In this document: in pieces, positions 41,401-50,400 of the stretch
How the letters are laid out: each line of letters opens with the position of its first letter
Position numbering within the stretch: the first letter of the stretch is position 1
NCBI GenBank assembly: GCA_022885665.1
Contig: JAGQDJ010000043.1
Coordinates: 372,001 to 436,000 of the forward strand
Reading direction: 5' to 3'
Length of the DNA: 64,000 bases
From: Triops longicaudatus
Lineage: Eukaryota > Arthropoda > Branchiopoda > Notostraca > Triopsidae
Notes under the pieces: generated by a model
What the model was told of the DNA's origin: nothing
What the model saw: the letters and a program-made list of their open reading frames with translations, nothing else
Databases searched by the model: none
Made by a program: the position numbers and the translations under genes

Positions 41401-44400
41401 AAAAGGGTTTGGTAACCTCTGACATTATCTTTTGACGCCTTTTCAATCCAAGGAACTAGAGCGTAGAAAAGCCTTTCGGTCGTTAAGAAACATGAGAAAA
41501 AGAAGTCCTTTGAAGGCTGTATCTGGGTCAAGCTTTCTTTCCAAACAGGTCAAAAAAGCGTTATTTATGACACAGGGCATTTGAATATGACTGACTGCAA
41601 TTAATGGCTTTGTTCGTCGTTCTTTATCTTGGAGGATGTGGAAGTTTTCATTTTAAGTCTTTCTTATTTTTTTTTTTTCTTTTTTGAAGGTGCTATCACT
41701 GGGAGCTGACGTCCTGCCTGAGTATAAACTCCAGTCTCCAAGGATCCACAAATGGACGATTCTTCACTATAGTCCATTCAAAGCGGTCTGGGACTGGATC
41801 GTCCTCTTACTAGTCATTTACACCGCCATTTTCACGCCTTATGTGGCCGCCTTTTTACTCAACGAACCCGATTATAATAATAAGAAGAGTCAGCGCTATG
41901 GTGACGACCCAATCGTCATTATAGATCTCGTAGGTAAGTCCCATCCCCCTAAAAGCCGCCTGTGGACGAATAATTTGATTAATTATTATTACTGTATTTG
42001 TTTACTTTAGTCCTGTCACTGTTTCTTTTTCATTTTGTGCCAAGTATTATCTCGTAATTTGAGAAGGTCCCACACTCGTAATATGATAAATGAAATAAGC
42101 TAATTTGCAGAAATAAAGTTGACTGACTTTATCTGCGCTTTTGCATAACGTTAGTAACCAGCATTACTTGCTAGAAGAAGCGAAGTTCTTTCCTTGTGGC
42201 GTTGCTGTGAGAGCTGCGAACTAGTTTAGCAGTAGGCTACATGTACTGTCTTCGAAGCTACCAATAATCCAGCGCCTCAATTTCTGATACGTGAGATCCA
42301 CTTTTAGAACTATCAAAACAAGTCTACGTTCATCTTCGCAGTCGTATGTCAATTGGTACTTAAATAAACACCAAGTTAAGCCACACAAAGCTAGGATTTT
42401 GTAAACAAGAGACCACACATTCGACACTTACGACTGTCAGTGCTTACAATATCATAAAGTCAGTAAAACAATCTATATGTAACTGAAGGGTTTTGAAAAA
42501 TGCTTTCCATAGGTATTATCTTCAAAGGTGATGATAGGATGGTGTAAACAGTATGCTTGGCCATTCAAAAGTAGTATATTCCGCTGATAAACTACTTCCA
42601 GTACTTTTCTTGATAGGGCGCATGCTGCCGGTAGAAACGTTGACCATTCGAAAGCTTACAAATTCTGTTTTATTTAATAAAAAATTTCTTAACTTTGCGT
42701 AAGAATTATTAATTTCCGCGCTTAGATTTCTAAGTATAATTGAACTTCGCAGCGAAATTTTCTGAATCAGCGACAAGACGGCACCTAATTTTTAGAAGCT
42801 TACAGAATTCAATATCTCTTTTATATTATATATTCTAGTTTCTGGAAGGTTTCTTTTACTCTAGGTAAACTTCACATAACTGAATTCAAGCTTCACATGC
42901 TTTGTTTTACTTACATAATATAGATAATTTGTGAAGTTAATATTGCTAAATGAAAAAAAAAACGAGACTTTATTCCAATGGGAATGGTTGAAATAAGTAA
43001 TTATGAGGTGGCACTTCTCTTAATAAATAAGTTGCTTGATGAGCCGCAAATCCTCCGCGAAAATTGCGGAACGTATTTCCGCAATTCATCAAGAGAGCAG
43101 CGAGACAAGGGAGATCCATTATTTATTTGTTAATTTTTTTCTTTAGTGATTCTTTGCACATTAAATCTTCCGTGAAACCTTTTCTGAACTGTTCTGAAGG
43201 AATAAAAAACAATTACGGCAAAAATCGAGCAAAACACGTGTTTTTTCGTGTCTCGAAGACGTCACCCATTTTTTTTCCTAGTTGTATCATCGCGAAAATG
43301 AATTAGTGTTTTCGCGAGACCTTTTCTCACCATTGCTTCAGTAAGCTGAAGTCCTGCAACACATGGCTTGAGATGAATAGCGACCAACGAATTTTTATGG
43401 CATGAATCCTAAAGTGAAAATTATCACAGGGAAATTATATTACGTCAATCCTTTCAGTGCATATAAATGGAAGAAAATTTGAAGAAGTTACTCAACCTGA
43501 TTCAGCGACCACACAGAACAGTTTTATTTCTTTCCAAATCAGCAGTACCTAATTGGTTTTGCTATATTAAAAGAGATAAATTACAAGATAGCACAACTTG
43601 GCTTTCAGAATACCTTGGCTACCAGACCACAGAATACGTCTAAACAAAAATCTGGACAAAGTGCAGCACTTGGCCAATTATATACTCAGTGCCAAGAAAA
43701 GACCCTCGTTAACTTTCTCCTTTCTAATTTTATTTTCCTATTTCTGTATTTTATGTAAAAGAAGCTCATTAAGGATCCTTTTATCGCGAGTCTAACTTAG
43801 CTCGAGATTAGCTTGGGACAGCCAAAACACCATTTGTACGAATAATTTCTGGTTGTTTTGGGAGACAAATACGAATTCCAGAATTTTAATTTACATCACA
43901 TTTACAAACTCAACTGTTCTTCGAGTGAGTAATGTTTAGCAAAACAAACTGCTTAATGAGCTTAATAGTTCTTTCTTGCGCCTAAAAATCAATGCGTCGT
44001 TAACACTTCTCCGTTAGCCTGCAATTAATCATTTGTGCTGTGTACGACACGCAAATTACATGAAAAACAAGCTCGTTTCTTCCAGTCAGTCTTTGCGAAA
44101 AGGATTCATACATGTTTCAAGCTATAATCACTTACAATATTTTCTCTTAAAGAAAGCTAAAGCAGAGTTAGTTAAAGACATAGCCTCTAAGTTACCATTT
44201 TTATAATAATCAACGTGAAGTTAACTCTTTAATCTTCCATGTACAGTGACATCTTTTCCCTACATCTGCTATAATACTTTCGAACCACAAATTCTGTTTG
44301 TTTTGCAGTTTTTTCATTTCTGATTCCATTTAAGATGCATAAGCTACAAAAAACTAATAGCTTGCGTTTTAGTCTGTTTTTCAAGTAGCAAATTTGACAA

Positions 44401-47400
44401 TGATCTTTTATTGCGCTTATCAACTCATCTCAATTTAGTCGCATAGGTAAGAAATCGGGTGTACAATGTCACAAACAATAACGAACTGTGTTTACATCGT
44501 GTATCTAGTGCGGTAATCCAATTTCTTACGTTTCTTTGTCTTTATTTCTTTTTCATCACTATTTAGTGGATGTTATGTTTATCATCGATATACTTATCAA
44601 TTTTCGGACGACGTATGTGAACGGGAATGATGAAGTAGTCTCCCATCCGGGGAAAATTGCCGTACATTACTTCAAAGGCTGGTTTTTAATTGATTTGGTG
44701 GCTGCCATTCCCTTTGATTTGCTGCTCTTCGGATCCGATACTGATGAAGTATGTCTAAGCCGTATCCTATTAACCTTTTACATCTTGTCCCACTGGCAAA
44801 ACTTGATCGCTAATGAAACGCTTCTGGCTCGTTTTCTCTTTTCGCGTCCTCTTTTTTCTTGTTTTGTGCGTCTTTGTTCTCGACGGTTGCGATACATCAC
44901 AGCAGACGACTACTTTGATTGGACTGCTCAAAACGGCCAGATTGCTTCGCTTAGTCCGAGTAGCCCGGAAGATTGACCGATACTCCGAGTATGGCGCTGC
45001 CGTCTTATTACTTCTTATGGCTACCTTCGCGCTTATTGCACACTGGCTGGCGTGCATCTGGTAAATAAAAGAAGACGGACACGTTTTCATTGCTGCATGA
45101 TAAGAAGTCTCGTTAAAAAAAAGACTTGCTTACGTCGTGTATGTTCGCTAAAACATGGGATGTTTTTTTTTGTAAAAAAGGTATGCGATTGGGAACGCGG
45201 AACGACCCATGCTGAAAGCCAAAATTGGATGGTTAGACCATCTAGCGAATGCTACGCATCAATTTTACTACACCAATAATACCGGAGGAGGTCCAAGTAT
45301 CAAAGTACGTTGAAAATTACTTTCTATTTATATTTGAAGAGCTCGTTTAGATCGTTTAGATTGTTTTGATAACTTACAGATGTGCTCACGAAATGTGATT
45401 TTTATTTGTTGAACGATCTTACTTAAACTTGCAGGACTAATGTCACTCAAATATATATTTTTTTAGTGCGTTATTAGCGAACTACGATAGGAATTGACAT
45501 GCCGATATTTGAGTTCATTTTGTTTTACTAGGTTCTCATAGAATTGACAAAAAGATTAACAAACACGAGTTCATCGATTGCTTACAAACCACATAGTTAG
45601 TTACTCACGCGCAGATCTGGAGCAGAAACGAATTTGTACCGTGTGGATGTCAATTTTTCCTGGTAAACTTGTACTCGAGCACCATAAGGGACTTAAGAGG
45701 TTGTCCACTACTGCTGCTTCTTTTAATTAAATGCCGTTACATTTGTTAACTATATTTTACACATGTGAGCGCAAAAAGTTGGACATGTTTTAATTTTTAA
45801 AAACATGTTCGAAGCCTAACTACCAAGACTTTAAATTTCTTATTGCAACTTGACATTTCAAATTGCGAGGTTTGTACGCTCTACAGAAGGCAATACTATT
45901 TTCGTTGGTCTAAAAACAATTTCTTCCGGAAGATAAGTGCTCTTTTACCAGAAAGGTGAAGGGAAAAAACAGCCCACGTTGCTGTTCGTTGCTTATTTTG
46001 TACTCTCCGCGAAAGCAAGTCCCCAAACTATCTTAGACCTCTTATGATCCCCTTACCCCTCGTATAGTTGGGTACATTTCGATTCGGGGAAAACGAACCA
46101 GAAGGCGAGGTTCACATCCCCAAATTGTGCCATAACATCGTTTGGGCAATAGTAAGGAAAAACAAAAGAAAGAAAGTAGAGTGTGGAATTGGAATTGGAC
46201 TAGCAGTGAAGCAAGTTACCTTTCTTTGTGTCCGTTACCTAACAACTTAAAAATTTACATTAGCTAACAAGGTTTCATCCTCTTCACTTGTTTCTCGTTC
46301 CAGTCGCGGTACGTGACAGCCTTGTACTTCACGTTTAGCAGTCTTACGTCGGTCGGTTTTGGTAATGTTTCGCCGACAACGGACTGCGAAAAAATTTTCA
46401 CCATCTGCGTCATGCTCGTAGGATGTAAATAACTTTTTTCTTCACTATCCATTATTTCGAAGAGGAACGAAGTTCCTTATCTTCGAAACGGGATTAAAAG
46501 AAAAAAAACATTTTACGTTCACTTTTCAGCTCTCATGTACGCCAGCATTTTTGGAAACGTATCAGCCATCATTCAGCGGTTATACTCCGGCACCGCGCGA
46601 TATCATACTCAAATGTTACGAGTGAAAGAATTCATTCGGTTTCATCAAGTACCCAACCCTTTACGACAACGGCTGGAAGAATACTTCCAGGTAAGTTGGA
46701 ACGACATTTTTCATAGATTTATCGTTTGCCATGTGTTATCCCTAATCAAAAGTCTAAGGGTCATACAGTCACTAAGCTGATTCAAATTATCATACTTTAA
46801 ATCAGATTTCATAAATTTTTCACTTTTGTTTTTCCGAAATGTTTTTTGTATAGATTTAGATTTTTTTGCGCGCGATATTTACCCTATAGTAAAAACTCTC
46901 AAAGGAAAAACTTTAAATTTGTAGTAGTATATGTCCAGCACGACCCGGGATATCTGACCTAGTTCGAAGCAAAACAATCAAAACGTAAAGCTCACATCCG
47001 TAGTTAATAATTAGCTGCCAGAAAATATCTCTATACCTAGATGGGCAGAAATACTACTGCAACGGTTATATTCTTGTAGTGTTATTTATCATACAATGCC
47101 ACCATTGGTTGCCTGTCAGGGCTTGATTTACAAGTTTACATTCTTTGCCTACTTTGCGTATTTGTAGCACGCGTGGACTTACACGAACGGTATCGATATG
47201 AACGCGGTGCTTAAGGGCTTTCCGGAATGCCTTCAAGCCGATATCTGCCTACATTTAAACCGGAATTTATTTGAAAACTGTGCAGCGTTCCAAGAAGCGT
47301 CCCCGGGATGTTTACGGTAATTCGTCGATTTCTTTCACGTTAAAAGATAAGATTCATAGTCCAGAACTCTTACATAAAAAATATAAAATAAACTTATTAA

Positions 47401-50400
47401 GCTTCTACTTATTCTCAAATTCTTCTTTACAGAGCATTATCCATGAAATTTAAAATGACGCACGCGCCGCCTGGTGATACATTAGTCCATCGTGGTGACG
47501 TGCTCAGTTCTTTGCTCTTTATTGCTCGTGGTTCCATCGAAATCGTCAAAGACGATTTAGTCATGGCGATTCTGAGCAAAAACGATATTTTTGGAGAGAA
47601 CCCTTGCATTTATCCGACTCACGGCAAGTCGTCATGTAATGTTCGGGCTCTCACTTACTGTGATTTGCACAAAATCCAACGCGATGACTTACTTGACGTG
47701 TTGGACATGTACCCCGAATTTGCTGAATCTTTTTCAGCCAACCTGGAATTGACTTTCAATTTACGAGACGTAAGGAATTTTATATTTATTTACTACCATA
47801 TGTTAAGTCATAACTCCTTGACGAAAGCTTAACACATTGTTTTCCTTTGCACATTTGTAAAACTTTTCTCTTATATTCCCCCTCCCCCCCCAAAAAAAAA
47901 AATACTAAGGAGGAATTATCTGGAGTGGATCCTTCCATCATGCGACATCGATCGGCTTACGGAGCTTCCCGTTCTACGTCCCAAGACCAAGATCAAGACG
48001 GCGACGTTCGGAAAAAACACTACCGACCACCCCGGTTTCGACAGAACAGTAGATTTGATCGAAACCGCTTAAAGGCTGAGCCCCACTCGGATGAGGATCT
48101 GGATGAGGAGGAAGAGCTCCAAAACTTGTAAGCTCTTCTTTCACGATTGTTTTGCTGCCGCTGTGGCTACGAAAATATAATTTTAAAAGGCATTGATAAT
48201 TTTGATTTTTTTCTTGTGTTTGTTAACGTGGCATCAAACAGAGAAGGAAAGGATAGCAAAGTAGCAGAAAAGGCTGCCGGCCAAGAGATCACAACATTGA
48301 CGCTTAGCTCGTTGACAGGTACTCCAAAAGAAGCGACTCGTACTATACAGCTTGCTTTCATTAACGTTCTTTTGTGTAGGAGCTCTTACGCAACTCAAAA
48401 ACAACTTGACACAGCCTCAAAGTGGTGGAATAGGCGACGATGCTAAAAACGTTACAGGAACGTTACTATCAGGTAATGAGCCACTCTTTCTTCAGCATCT
48501 TGAGTCGTAAACACTTTACTGTTTTCATTAGTTCTTTCATGTATGTCAAGGGAGCGCACAAAAATGCCACAAAAACAAAAGAATTTTTTTAAACTTTCTT
48601 CTCGTTAGTCCCGTGCTCTTAATTTTTTGTGTTCCAAGAGTGTTCAAAGACTATAGAATCTTGGTTATTTTTTAGTTTTCAAAGCTTTCCATAATCTTTC
48701 TTCATTTTGTCATTACGCATTGTGCTACTGTATCGAAAACCTCACTGAATCGGAGTACTGTTTCATTTTTTGTCTCTGCATCTGTGGCACTGTTTTCTTA
48801 TTCATTGTAACGATTTTCCAAGGTTCAGCTCCTACTTCGCTGTCTCCGGAGCATTATGCGAGGCCAGCGGTAGCGTTGGTGACGTCTCTTTTGGTACCGC
48901 CAGCTCAACAACAGCCCAGCACGTCAACAATGCCATTGACTGCCATCCCGTTCGATAATGTTCAATTCTTATCCTTGAATGCTCTCAATTCTCAGCCCCA
49001 GGCATCGAACAATGCAATTCAAGAAGTAGCTGTCCAAGAATTGAGTTGCCGCATTGATTCATTAAACAAGTAAAATGTTTTATTGCAATGCATTTCTAGC
49101 TGTGCATAAAAAAAAAATTTCGTTGTATCCTTTTTGAGAACGTTGAGATTAACTATAACTAACTTGAAACCATACAAAAATAGAAAACTGGACCAGCTGG
49201 AACAGAAAATGACCGGTGATATTCAACTCATCTTGAGCATTCTGCAACAGTCTCAACCACAGCCGGTAATTTGAAAAGCTTTGGGTAAACATGTAGAACC
49301 GAGAGTCCTAATGTGTGGTACTTACTTTGGCTTTACCAGTCCCAAGGGTGCTACAATAATAACCAGTCGACCCAAGAAGAACCTCTGAAGTCAAAGATCT
49401 TACCCCCAAGTGCCTCGCAACCTGTCCTCACTGCTACTAACTTCAACGAAGGAGAATCCTGGCCTGGTAGAACAACTAGCGCACTTAAAAGCAAGGTATG
49501 GTTGCTTTGAAAATGTCTTGCTTGCCACGTATAATTCCATATTCATAGTTCAAAAGGTTTGAGAGATACAGTAAAATCTCGCTACAACGTACGTCGGTTA
49601 TAATGAACAAGCGCCTGTTGTGGCGAAATTAAACATGTTTGTTCCAAAGCTGGCTATCGCGTAAAGTTGGCTGTAACGGACAAAATTTTCTTCCCACTGC
49701 GTGTACCTTATAGCGAAATTTTACTGTACCAGTGTGTCATTAATCCGTTTTCCTAGATGAGTAGTTTAACAACTTCTGTTTTTTACCGAGAAATGAATTA
49801 TAACGAACACATGTGCCATACGTCAATTACAAAATTAATGTATTAGTGATATAATGTTTTTCGTCTTATTTTCAGTCTTTAGAAGAAGACCATGAAACGC
49901 CAGTCAACCAACGGAAAACGCGGCCCTTGAGCCATATCCGACACAGGCCAAGTACAAGATCAGGTTTACCACATCAACCTAAAGCTGTAGTAGAAATACC
50001 TGCGTTACCTCCCCCTATTCACCCTTCGAGAAATAGCACAGCTAGTTTGCCTGAGGAAGATTTTATCCAAGTAAGCTCGTGAGCTTTATTGTATTTTCCC
50101 AGTGTGATTGTTTTGAGTATTAATGCAAAAAGATATAGGAAGTGAACCAGACCAGAGAAAAATAATATTAAACTTACTAACGCAGGATCCTGTGAAAGCT
50201 ACGAAGAACTCCCAATGGCCTTGGAGAGAGTCGAGGGATTCGAGAGATTCAAGGACGTCTCCTTCCAGCGGAGAAACGTGGGACATCAGCAATGATGGAG
50301 AAGCACCCATAGCTCGATTAGAATCGTCTGAAGAACTAGTCTCGTCTTCTGTGGTATGAATTACTTTAATGCTAGTATTCTGTTCGTAGCTAACTAGGCG

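Noticed and set aside
44770..45090. 106-codon minus-strand frame opposite S4-S5
   Set aside because: Shadow of the strongly conserved plus-strand S4-S5 exon.
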